A stretch of DNA of 64,000 bases, taken from the NCBI RefSeq assembly GCF_015645095.1, contig NZ_JADOTW010000001.1, forward strand, positions 1 to 64,000. The letters run 5' to 3'. The DNA is from Halomonas sp. 328. GTDB taxonomy: Bacteria; Pseudomonadota; Gammaproteobacteria; Pseudomonadales; Halomonadaceae. The notes under the pieces are model-generated. The model saw nothing but the letters and a program-made list of their open reading frames with translations, was not told the DNA's origin and did no database searches. The stretch's first letter is position 1. Each line of letters begins with the position of its first letter. The position numbers and the translations under genes were made by a program. Below, piece after piece: positions 56,924 through 64,000 of this stretch.

Positions 56924-59215
56924 TCAGTCGGCATCGGCGCGGCGGCGCTGGCGCAGCCATTGGGAGAGGTAAACCAGCCCGTAGAGGCTCACCCCGAGGA
57001 TGTCGGTGAACCAGTTGGGCTGGATCAGCATAAAGGCCACCGCCAGCAGCACCAGGCGCTCGAGTAGCAGGGTCTTGAGGCGCACGAAGCCCTGCACCCC
57101 AGCAGCGAAGGCCATCATCCCCACCAGGGCGCTGGCGAAGATATGCAGGATCTCGAGCCAGCCGCTCACGCCGATCTGCAGCAGCGACACATTGAAGATG
57201 AACATAAAGGGCAGGATGGCGGTGCGCATGTCGTAGATAAAACCCTGGACCCCGGTGCGGATCGGGTCGCTTCTGGCGATGCCGGCGGCGGCATAGGCGG
57301 CCAGCCCCACCGGCGGGGTGTCGTCGGCGAGGATGCCGAAGAAGAACACGAAGAGGTGCGCGGCCAACAGCGGGATGCCGAAGCCGAACTCGTTGCCCAG
57401 GTGGTAGATCACCGGGGCGGTGAGGGTCGCCATCACCACGTAGTTGGCGGTGGTGGGCAGCCCCAGGCCGAGGATCAGGCTGGCCACGGCGGTGATCAGC
57501 AGCACGATGGCGAACTGGGTGGTGGTATCGAAGGCGGTCACGTCACCACCGAAGAAGGCCACCACCGGCAGGGTGATCAGACCGATCCCCGAGGCCATGG
57601 CGGCACTGAGGATCTGGATGATCTCGGTGAGCCGCAGGCCCACGCCGGTTTGGCTCACCGAGCCGACGATGATCCCGGCGGCGGCCACCGCCACGGCGAT
57701 GCCCACCATATTGCGGGCCCCGGCCAGCAGGCCATGGAAGAGGGTCACCATCCCGTGGCCCAGGGCCGGCAGCAGGGGCCGCCCCTGGAAATGGGCCTTG
57801 ATCGGCTCCTGCACCAGCATCAGCACGGCGAGCGCCAGGATCGCCACCATCACCGCATAGCCCGGGGTGCGCCGCTCGATCACCAGGTAGTAGACCAGCA
57901 CCGCCACCGGGATCAGGAAATGGATGCCGCCGACGAAGGTCTTGAGGCGCGGCGGCAGCTCGTGGCGCGGAATGCCATGCAGCCCCAGCTTCAGGGCCTC
58001 CAGATGCATGATGTAGAAGAGCGCGAAGTAGGCCACGAAGGCGGGAATGGCCGCGGCGCGGATCACCTCGATATAGGGCACACCGACGAACTCGGCGATG
58101 ATAAAGGCCGCCGCCCCCATCACCGGCGGCATCAGCTGGCCGTTGGTGGAAACCGCCACCTCGCAGGCCCCCGCCTTGTGGGCCGGGTAACCGGTGCGCT
58201 TCATCAAGGGGATGGTGAAGGTACCGGTGGTGACCACATTGGCCAGGGACGAGCCGGAGACCATGCCGGTCATCCCCGAGGCCACCACTGCCGCCTTGGC
58301 CGGCCCACCCCGCAGGTGGCCGAGGAAGGAGTTGGCCACGTCGATGAAGTACTTGCCCGCCCCGGCCTTGTCGAGCATGGAGCCGAACAGCACGAAGAGG
58401 AAGACGAAGGCGGTGGAGACCCCTACCGGCACCCCGAAGATCCCCTCGGTGGTGACATACTGCTGGCTGATGGCGCGCTGCAGGCTGGCGCCGCGATGCG
58501 CCAACAGATCTGGCATCCACTCCGCCAACCAGGGCATGGCGCCCCGGGGACCGGTGAGCTGGTAGACGAAGAAGAGCCCGGCGATCACCGCCAGCGCCGG
58601 CCCCAGGCTGCGCCGGGTCGCCTCCAGCAGCAGCAGCATGAACAGCAGGCCGATCCAGATCTCGCGACTGATCGCCAGCCCCTGGCGGGCCTGCAGGCCC
58701 TGGTAGTCGACCACCAGATAGAGGGCGCCGGCCCCGGCCAGCAGGGCGAACAGCAGGTCGAACCAGGGAATCCGCTGGATCTGCTCGAGCCGCAGGGAGG
58801 CCAGTACCGCCACGCACAGGGCGAGCCCCACGCCGAGTGCCAGCCAATGGGGCGGCGATAGCGGCGTGACCTCCCCCACCAGGCGCACCGCCGCATAGCC
58901 GACGCCGAGACTGAGCCCTCCCAGCACCGCCAGCTGGAAGATCCCCGGACGCCGGTGACCGCGAATCGCCGGAAAGACCAGGAAGGCCAGGGTGATGCCG
59001 CAGAAGACGTGCACCGCCCGCTGGATGACCACGTCCACCGCCAGCACGCTGGCCACCCCGAGCTGGAACAGCGACCAGCCCAGGGTCAGGCCGACGATCA
59101 CCCACAGCAGGACCCCGCTGGGCTGCCGGGCACCGGTCTCGAACGTCTCGACCAGGCGGCGCGCCTCGCGGGCGGCCTCGGCATCGGCCACCGAGGGGGG
59201 CGTCGGCTCGACCAT
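56924..59215 (-). CDS. TAXI-TRAP transporter fused permease (4TM/12TM)
   Basis: 763 residues. The fused form joins the DctQ-like four-helix region (about 45-200) with a DctM-like part carrying LDKAGAGKYFIDVANSFLGH, VASGMTGMVSGSSLANVVTT followed by GTFTIPLMKRTGYPAHKAGA, and LPTTANYVVMATLTAPVIYH. This is the TRAP permease typical of TAXI systems. An N-terminal cytoplasmic stretch (ADAEAAREARRLVETFETGA) precedes TM1. It transports an unknown organic acid, perhaps glutamate/2-oxoglutarate-like, with the TAXI protein encoded just upstream. Confidence 0.9.
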   Translation of the reverse strand: MVEPTPPSVADAEAAREARRLVETFETGARQPSGVLLWVIVGLTLGWSLFQLGVASVLAVDVVIQRAVHVFCGITLAFLVFPAIRGHRRPGIFQLAVLGGLSLGVGYAAVRLVGEVTPLSPPHWLALGVGLALCVAVLASLRLEQIQRIPWFDLLFALLAGAGALYLVVDYQGLQARQGLAISREIWIGLLFMLLLLEATRRSLGPALAVIAGLFFVYQLTGPRGAMPWLAEWMPDLLAHRGASLQRAISQQYVTTEGIFGVPVGVSTAFVFLFVLFGSMLDKAGAGKYFIDVANSFLGHLRGGPAKAAVVASGMTGMVSGSSLANVVTTGTFTIPLMKRTGYPAHKAGACEVAVSTNGQLMPPVMGAAAFIIAEFVGVPYIEVIRAAAIPAFVAYFALFYIMHLEALKLGLHGIPRHELPPRLKTFVGGIHFLIPVAVLVYYLVIERRTPGYAVMVAILALAVLMLVQEPIKAHFQGRPLLPALGHGMVTLFHGLLAGARNMVGIAVAVAAAGIIVGSVSQTGVGLRLTEIIQILSAAMASGIGLITLPVVAFFGGDVTAFDTTTQFAIVLLITAVASLILGLGLPTTANYVVMATLTAPVIYHLGNEFGFGIPLLAAHLFVFFFGILADDTPPVGLAAYAAAGIARSDPIRTGVQGFIYDMRTAILPFMFIFNVSLLQIGVSGWLEILHIFASALVGMMAFAAGVQGFVRLKTLLLERLVLLAVAFMLIQPNWFTDILGVSLYGLVYLSQWLRQRRRADAD

Positions 59216-59247
59216 GGCGCGACCTCAGCGTCGAAAGCTCGGGACCG

Positions 59248-59272
59248 GGTGACCCCGGCCCCGAGGGTCACC
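59248..59272 (-). terminator. Hairpin between TAXI binding protein and permease genes
   Basis: GGTGACCC and GGGTCACC (59248-59272) form a perfect 8-bp stem starting at the binding-protein stop codon. It is a likely intraoperonic attenuator or 3'-end stabiliser, as seen in the gluconate TRAP operon. Confidence 0.5.
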
Positions 59273-60222
59273 TAGAGTAAGCCGGCCTCCTGATAGGCAC
59301 GCTCGGCCCCGGGATGCAGCGGGGCACCCAGGCCGCTCAGGAAGTCCTCCGCGGTGAGGAAGTTGAGGGCCGGATGGATCCGGGTGAAGGTCTCGAGGTT
59401 GTCGAGCACCGCCTTGGTCACCTGGTAGACCACTTCCTCGTCCAGGTCGGTGGTGGTGACGAACAGCGCCTTGACCCCGAACAGGGTGATGTCCTCCTCC
59501 TGGCCGCGATAGGTACCGGCGGGCACCTCGGTGAAGGCGAAGTAGGGGAACTCCTCCACCAGGGTCTCGAACACCGCATCGTCCATGGGCACGAAGACCA
59601 CGTCCTGGGTGGTGCTGATGTCCTGCAGGGCGGCGCCACCGATGCCGATGGTGTAGAAGAAGCAGTCGACGCGGCGATCACGCAGGAAATCGACGCCTTC
59701 GGGGGCGGTCAGGCTGAAGGGTTCGAAGTCGTCCAGGTCGATCTCCAGCGCCCGCAGGGCTTGCTCCACGGTGAAGCGGATGCCGGAACCGGGATTGCCG
59801 ATATTGACCCGCTTGCCGGCGATATCGCGCACATTGGCGACCCCGGACTCCCGGGAACAGACCAGGTGCAGCGGCTCGGCATGCAGGCCCATCACGGTGC
59901 GCAGTTGCTCCACCGCTTCGCCCTCGAAACCCGCCTCGCCGTGGTAGGCCTGGTAGATCACGTCGGACTGGGCAATGGCCAGGTCGAGCTCGCCGGCGGC
60001 CAGGGCCCGGGCGTTGAAGGCGGAACCGCCGGTGGCCTCCACCGTGGCCCGCAGCCCCACGTCCGCCTGGTTGATGATCTGCCCCGTGGCACCGCCCACG
60101 GGATAGTAGATGCCCACCACGCTGGCGGTACCGATGGTCAGGAACTGGCGCTGGGCATGAACCGCCAGCGCCGTCGCCAGGCCTAACGCCAGGACCAGGC
60201 ATCCCAGGATAAATTTCTTCAT
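59272..60222 (-). CDS. TAXI-family TRAP substrate-binding protein
   Basis: 316 residues with a signal peptide ending AVHAQ. FLTIGTASVVGIYYPVGGAT is the TAXI-family opening. SAFNARALAAGELDLAIAQS, GKRVNIGNPGSGIRFTVEQA and CFFYTIGIGGAALQDIS follow in the expected order. I chose the ATG at 60222 because GGGGGAGG precedes it. It captures the substrate in the periplasm for the fused permease downstream. Confidence 0.9.
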   Translation of the reverse strand: MKKFILGCLVLALGLATALAVHAQRQFLTIGTASVVGIYYPVGGATGQIINQADVGLRATVEATGGSAFNARALAAGELDLAIAQSDVIYQAYHGEAGFEGEAVEQLRTVMGLHAEPLHLVCSRESGVANVRDIAGKRVNIGNPGSGIRFTVEQALRALEIDLDDFEPFSLTAPEGVDFLRDRRVDCFFYTIGIGGAALQDISTTQDVVFVPMDDAVFETLVEEFPYFAFTEVPAGTYRGQEEDITLFGVKALFVTTTDLDEEVVYQVTKAVLDNLETFTRIHPALNFLTAEDFLSGLGAPLHPGAERAYQEAGLL

Positions 60223-60469
60223 GACGGCCTCCCCCCTATGTGGCATAGGAATTTGGCACTCGCGCCCCCGGGCCGGGTCGCACCAGCGGACACGGGGTCC
60301 GGCGACGGCTCGGGGCGCCGATGGCAGGGAACAATCGCCGTGCGACCACTAATTATTCTATACGCTCTGGCCAAACCGGGGAGGCCGGGACACCGATACT
60401 TGCCCGGAAGCGTCCGGGGCGTCAGAGTGCGGCCCATGACCCGCACAGCGCATCGAGGAGAACATCACT

Positions 60470-61333
60470 TTGTCAGCGCGCCAGGAAGGGGCTCCACGGA
60501 GCCTGCTTATCACCGGTTGTTCCAGTGGCATCGGCCACGCCGCCGCCCATGCCCTCCAGGCCCGGGGCTGGCGGGTCTTCGCCACGGCCCGCCGCGAGGC
60601 GGATGTGGCCCGGCTCGCGGCGGAGGGCCTGGAGGCCCTGCCCCTGGACCTGGACGATAGCGCCTCCATCGAGGCGGCGGTGGGCGAGGTGCTGGAACGC
60701 ACCGGCGGACGCCTGGACGGCCTCTTCAATAACGGCGCCTATGGCCAGCCCGGGGCGGTGGAGGATCTCGACCGAGACACCCTGCGCGCCCAGTTGGAGA
60801 CCAACCTGCTGGGCACCCACGAGCTGACCTGCCGGGTAATTCCCGCCATGCGCGCCCAGGGCCACGGGCGCATCGTCCAGAACAGCTCGGTACTGGGCTT
60901 CGCCGCCCTGCCCTATCGCGGCGCCTATGTCTGCTCCAAGTTCGCCCTGGAGGGGCTCACAGACACCCTGCGCCAGGAACTCGTCGGCAGCGGCATCCAG
61001 GTCAGCCTGATCCAGCCCGGCCCCATCACCAGCCGCTTCCGGGAGAACGCCCGCCGCGCCTTCCATGCCCATATCGACCGGGTCCACAGCGCCCATGCCG
61101 AGACCTACCGCCACGTGGAAGCGCGCCTGGCCAGCCAGGATGGCAAGGCCCCCTTCACCCTGGGCCCCGAGGCGGTGATCGCCAAGCTGGTGCATGCCCT
61201 GGAGAGTCGCCGCCCCCGGCCCCGCTATGCGGTGACCCTGCCGACGCACCTGTTCGCCGCCCTCAAGCGCCTGCTGAGCAGCCGCGGCATGGACCGGGTG
61301 CTGCTGCGCTCGACCCGGGACGAGCGCCAGTAA
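60470..61333 (+). CDS. Short-chain dehydrogenase/reductase (SDR)
   Basis: 287 residues. Classical SDR motifs: LLITGCSSGIGHAAAHALQA (TGxxxGIG), NNGAYG (NNAG equivalent) and catalytic YVCSK with upstream Ser in VQNSSVLGF. The C-terminal extension (~35 residues, RYAVTLPTHLFAALKRLLS) is as in YbbO-like or oxidoreductase SDRs acting on hydrophobic alcohols or aldehydes. The start is a TTG at 60470, about ten bases after GAGGAG; no ATG fits. Confidence 0.85.
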   Translation: MSARQEGAPRSLLITGCSSGIGHAAAHALQARGWRVFATARREADVARLAAEGLEALPLDLDDSASIEAAVGEVLERTGGRLDGLFNNGAYGQPGAVEDLDRDTLRAQLETNLLGTHELTCRVIPAMRAQGHGRIVQNSSVLGFAALPYRGAYVCSKFALEGLTDTLRQELVGSGIQVSLIQPGPITSRFRENARRAFHAHIDRVHSAHAETYRHVEARLASQDGKAPFTLGPEAVIAKLVHALESRRPRPRYAVTLPTHLFAALKRLLSSRGMDRVLLRSTRDERQ

Positions 61334-61352
61334 CCGCAAACGGGCCCAGAAG

Positions 61353-61883
61353 CTAGAACTCGACCCGCTCCGCCTCGGCCTCGAAACGCACATCGATGGC
61401 GATGCCCTCTTCCAGGCTGGGGGGCTCGCCCAGGTGCCGCTGCAGGGCCAGGGTACCGGCCACCCGGCCGGCCACCCGGGCCACCGGCCCCTGGACCTCG
61501 AAGGCCTCCAGGGTCAGGGTAAGCTCCGCCGCCTCGGAGGTGTAAACCGGCGGCAGTGGCGAGTGACCGATCAGGTGCACCACATCGAACTCGGTGACCT
61601 CCCCGCCCATCAGGGTGAAACTGATGCTCAGCGCCTCCTGGGTGCGCCAGGCGTCGGGATCAACGAAGCCCACCAGGTCGACGACATAGAGACCGCCCAG
61701 GTCGGTAAAACTGGCATTGGAATCGTCGCCATGGCGCAGGATATGCCACTGGCGCGCCTCGCCATCCAGCTCCCCGGCCATCTCGGCCTCGGCCAGGGCC
61801 GGCGGGGCCAGGCTCACTCCCACGCCCAGGGCTACCGCCAGGCCCCATCGGCCCAGGCCCACTCGAATCGTCCGTCTGTTCAT
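61353..61883 (-). CDS. Exported hypothetical protein
   Basis: 176 residues with an N-terminal signal peptide (WGLAVALGVGVSLAPPALAE). The mature part is acidic and beta-rich (GLYVVDLVGFVD, ELTLTLEAFEVQGPVARVAG) with no Cys and no motif I can assign. The start at 61883 follows GGGAGGC in the longer frame. It is convergent with the SDR gene. Probably periplasmic; function unknown. Confidence 0.7.
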   Translation of the reverse strand: MNRRTIRVGLGRWGLAVALGVGVSLAPPALAEAEMAGELDGEARQWHILRHGDDSNASFTDLGGLYVVDLVGFVDPDAWRTQEALSISFTLMGGEVTEFDVVHLIGHSPLPPVYTSEAAELTLTLEAFEVQGPVARVAGRVAGTLALQRHLGEPPSLEEGIAIDVRFEAEAERVEF

Positions 61884-62152
61884 GCTGCCTCCCTGAGTCA
61901 TGGCCGGGAACGACCTGCCCTCAAGATAGCGTGAAACCGGGCGGGCAGGGCCCACCGGCGGTTTCGCCAGGTGGGCGAAGGGGCTAAGGTGCAGCGATAC
62001 CTCTACCGGCTAATGGAGTCTCGATCGCCATGTGCTGCCCGGGAATGGCCGGCGACCCTCCCTCCCCCCGACGCAAGCGCACACCGCCGACAAGACTTAT
62101 CGGCCATCTCGCTTATGCTGAGAGTCCCCCCAATGGAACTCAGGAGCGCAAC

Positions 62153-62791
62153 ATGGAACGGGAACTCATCCTCTACACCAACCCTTACTCGCGTGGCGGC
62201 ATCGTGCACTGGATGTTGGAAGAGATCGGGGCCCCCTATCGGGTGGAATACCTGGAATACGGCAAGTCGATGAAGGCCCCCGACTACCTGGCCATCAATC
62301 CGATGGGCAAGGTGCCGGCCATCCGCCATGGCGAGGTGGTGGTCACCGAGGCGGCGGCGATCTGCGCCTATCTGGCCGACGCCTTTCCCGAGGCCGGCCT
62401 GGCCCCTCAGCCCGCCGAGCGGGGCACCTACTACCGCTGGCTGTTCTTCGCCGCCGGCCCCCTGGAGGCCGCCATCGGACTGCAGGCCTGCGGGGTGGAG
62501 ATGAGCGCCGACCAGGAGATGCAACTGGGCTGTGGGCGCCTCGCCACGGTGCTGGACGTGCTGGCCGACGCGCTTCGGGGGCGGCGCTACCTCGCCGGTG
62601 AGCGCTTCTCGGCAGCGGACGTCTACGTGGGCTCCCATATCGGCTGGGGCATGCAGTTCGGCACCATCGATCGGCGCCCCGAGTTCGAGCACTACTGGCA
62701 GGCCCTGGCGCAACGGCCCGCGCATCGCCACAGCATGGAACAGATCGAGGCGGCGATGGCCAAGTACCCGCTGCCCGGTGCCGAGGCCTGA
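62153..62791 (+). CDS. Glutathione S-transferase family protein
   Basis: 212 residues. An N-terminal thioredoxin-like domain (LILYTNPYSRGGIVHWMLEE; NPMGKVPAIRHGEVVVTEAA with the cis-Pro and the ES-like TEAA glutathione contact) is followed by an all-helical C-terminal domain with the conserved GERFSAADVYVGSHIGW. The exact class is not clear. The ATG at 62153 follows AGGAG. A strong terminator hairpin follows the stop. Confidence 0.9.
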   Translation: MERELILYTNPYSRGGIVHWMLEEIGAPYRVEYLEYGKSMKAPDYLAINPMGKVPAIRHGEVVVTEAAAICAYLADAFPEAGLAPQPAERGTYYRWLFFAAGPLEAAIGLQACGVEMSADQEMQLGCGRLATVLDVLADALRGRRYLAGERFSAADVYVGSHIGWGMQFGTIDRRPEFEHYWQALAQRPAHRHSMEQIEAAMAKYPLPGAEA

Positions 62792-62826
62792 CCGACCGGG
62801 TGCTCGAAGGAACGCCGGCGCATCGA

Positions 62827-62860
62827 CAAGGCCGGACCGGGGAAACCCGATCCGGCCTTG
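62827..62860 (+). terminator. Intrinsic terminator after the GST gene
   Basis: CAAGGCCGGA (62827-62836) pairs perfectly with TCCGGCCTTG (62851-62860), with further CGGG/CCCG pairing inside and GTCGTCTTCTC following. Confidence 0.7.
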
Positions 62861-62965
62861 TCGTCTTCTCCCTGGCTGCCTCACCCACGCCGGGCATGCT
62901 ATCCTCGGCCGAGAACCCGGCTGGCCATCTGGCCGGCCCGATAGCCACCCATCGAGGAGTGAATT

Positions 62966-63244
62966 ATGGCCAGGGCAACCGCGCGTCATATTCTGGTAGA
63001 GAGTGAAGAGAAGTGTCTGGCCCTGAAGGCCGAGATCGAAGGCGGTCGTGACTTCGCCGAGGTGGCTCGCGAGCACTCCAGCTGCCCCTCCGGCCGTCAG
63101 GGCGGTGACCTGGGCGCCTTCGGCCCCGGCCAGATGGTCCCGGAATTCGACAAGGTGGTGTTCTCCGGTGAGCTCAACACCGTGCTCGGCCCGGTGAAGA
63201 CCCAGTTCGGTTACCATCTGCTGGAAGTCACCAGCCGCAGCTGA
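62966..63244 (+). CDS. ppiC: PpiC-type parvulin peptidyl-prolyl isomerase
   Basis: 92 residues, the size of a stand-alone cytoplasmic parvulin. ARHILVESEEKCLALKAEIE, DFAEVAREHSSCPSGRQGGD followed by LGAFGPGQMVPEF, and the closing TQFGYHLLEVTSR are the family signature, including the active-site Cys, Phe and two His residues. It catalyses cis-trans isomerisation of Xaa-Pro bonds. GAGGAG precedes the ATG. It is monocistronic, with terminators on both sides. Confidence 0.95.
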   Translation: MARATARHILVESEEKCLALKAEIEGGRDFAEVAREHSSCPSGRQGGDLGAFGPGQMVPEFDKVVFSGELNTVLGPVKTQFGYHLLEVTSRS

Positions 63245-63278
63245 TTTCCTCCGGTAACCGGCGCCTCGGCGCCAACGA

Positions 63279-63307
63279 GAAGGCCGCGGCGAGTCGTCGC
63301 GGCCTTC
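63279..63307 (+). terminator. Intrinsic-type terminator after ppiC
   Basis: GAAGGCCGCGGCGA (63279-63292) pairs with TCGTCGCGGCCTTC (63294-63307) with one mismatch, followed by GTCATTTC. Confidence 0.65.
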
Positions 63308-63372
63308 GTCATTTCGACCGCGCCTCGCCCGACGCCGCCTGACACGATCCGGCCCGCTGACAAGGACAGCCC

Positions 63373-64000
63373 ATGACCACCGCCTTCGCGCCAAGCCCCA
63401 CCCCTGCCGCCCTGGGCACGCCCATGATCCGCGTCGAGGGCGTCTCGAAGACCTATCGGGGTGGCTTCCAGGCCCTTCAGGAAGTGAGCCTGACCATCAA
63501 TCGCGGCGAGATCTTCGCCCTGCTGGGCCCCAATGGCGCCGGCAAGACGACGCTGATCAGCATTATCTGCGGCCTGGTCAACGCCAGCGGCGGCACGGTC
63601 AGCGTGGACGGTCATGACAACGTCACCGACTACCGGGCGGCCCGAGCGCTGATCGGCCTGGTGCCCCAGGAACTCACCAGCGAGGCCTTCTCCACGGTGT
63701 GGGACACGGTGAGTTTCAGCCGCGGCCTGTTCGGCAAGCCCAGGGACGATGCCTACCTGGAGCGCATCCTGCGCGCCCTGACCCTGTGGGAGAAGCGCGA
63801 CAACCGCCTGATGACCCTTTCCGGGGGCATGAAACGCCGGGTGCTGATCGCCAAGGCGCTCTCCCACCAGCCCCAGGTGCTGTTCCTCGACGAGCCCACC
63901 GCCGGGGTCGACGTGGAGCTACGCCGCGAGATGTGGCAGATCGTCCGTGACCTGCGCGACGAAGGCGTCACCATCATCCTCACCACCCACTATATCGAGG
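63373..64000 (+). CDS. yadG: ABC-2 type transporter ATPase, YadG-like (partial, runs off the right edge)
   Basis: 209 residues are visible. Walker A is [20 protein letters not shown], the Q-loop [11 protein letters not shown], signature [20 protein letters not shown], Walker [12 protein letters not shown] and H-loop ILTTHYIE. The sequence order and wording closely match YadG, whose partner permease YadH should follow outside the window. The ATG at 63373 is preceded by AAGGAC; another at 63424 would remove the N-terminal tail. No stop is reached. Confidence 0.85.
   Translation, partial: MTTAFAPSPTPAALGTPMIRVEGVSKTYRGGFQALQEVSLTINRGEIFALLGPNGAGKTTLISIICGLVNASGGTVSVDGHDNVTDYRAARALIGLVPQELTSEAFSTVWDTVSFSRGLFGKPRDDAYLERILRALTLWEKRDNRLMTLSGGMKRRVLIAKALSHQPQVLFLDEPTAGVDVELRREMWQIVRDLRDEGVTIILTTHYIE

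Overview
The window is GC-rich (well over 60 percent by eye), except for the first ~5.8 kb, which is visibly more AT-rich and mixed. The gene content is that of a halophilic or halotolerant gammaproteobacterium, most likely a Halomonadaceae (Halomonas-like) chromosome: a TrkH/TrkA potassium system, two kinds of TRAP transporter, an ampR-ampC divergon and an organic-acid/gluconate regulon. The genus is an inference from gene content and composition only. I saw no rRNA or tRNA genes, CRISPR array or intact prophage.

Region 1 (1-5990) is the 5' end of an integron. Eight attC sites, all in the minus orientation, delimit a cassette array read leftwards from an attI region at about 5.7 kb. The integrase gene lies on the far side in the expected divergent orientation, but only its first ~34 codons survive and it breaks into a REP-like palindrome-rich stretch (5991-6524). 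From attI outward the cassettes encode a small Cys-pair protein, a SieB-like superinfection-exclusion membrane protein, an ABM-fold monooxygenase, an antisense-oriented small protein, a two-gene cassette (Fe(II)/2-oxoglutarate oxygenase translationally coupled to a HEPN-motif/zinc-ribbon protein), a C39-like cysteine peptidase-fold protein, a four-helix membrane protein and an alpha/beta hydrolase. A further cassette runs off the left edge. The oxygenase-HEPN pair is the best candidate here for an undescribed system.

Region 2 (6525-24600) is ordinary accessory chromosome: GFA protein, LysE exporter, GNAT, a MerR regulator divergent from a DUF2938 membrane protein with a typical 19-bp-spacer MerR promoter, two AraC-type regulators, a YciI/DUF1428/VOC cluster, a SAM methyltransferase, and a ClC-like channel lacking the gating glutamate that overlaps a polyamine-type binding protein. 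These are followed by a ChaN-PDZ protein, an M1-like peptidase, a methyltransferase beside an Mrr-type nuclease, and a divergent ampR/ampC pair.

Region 3 (24600-46100) holds a five-gene peptide-type ABC importer with an 839-residue binding protein, a LysE/MocR divergon, the operon trkH - KdpD-like kinase - KdpE-like regulator - trkA, and a fatty acid desaturase. A gluconate-type module follows (LacI-family gntR, gntK, TRAP dctMQP), with GntR-type palindromes upstream of dctP and an odd tandem duplication at the dctM-gntK junction.

Region 4 (46300-64000) holds a cardiolipin-synthase-like phospholipase D and a copper-resistance cluster (BNR lipoprotein, multicopper oxidase with a long His-rich linker, DUF2946-like protein, Spy-like protein, copper P-type ATPase, small DUF2933-like protein). 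Then come a coniferyl-aldehyde-type dehydrogenase, a TAXI-TRAP transporter, an SDR, a periplasmic protein, a GST, a single-domain parvulin and the start of a YadG-like ABC ATPase that runs off the right edge.

The GC-rich core carries many long ORFs antisense to real genes. These were discarded in favour of frames with recognisable family motifs and ribosome binding sites.
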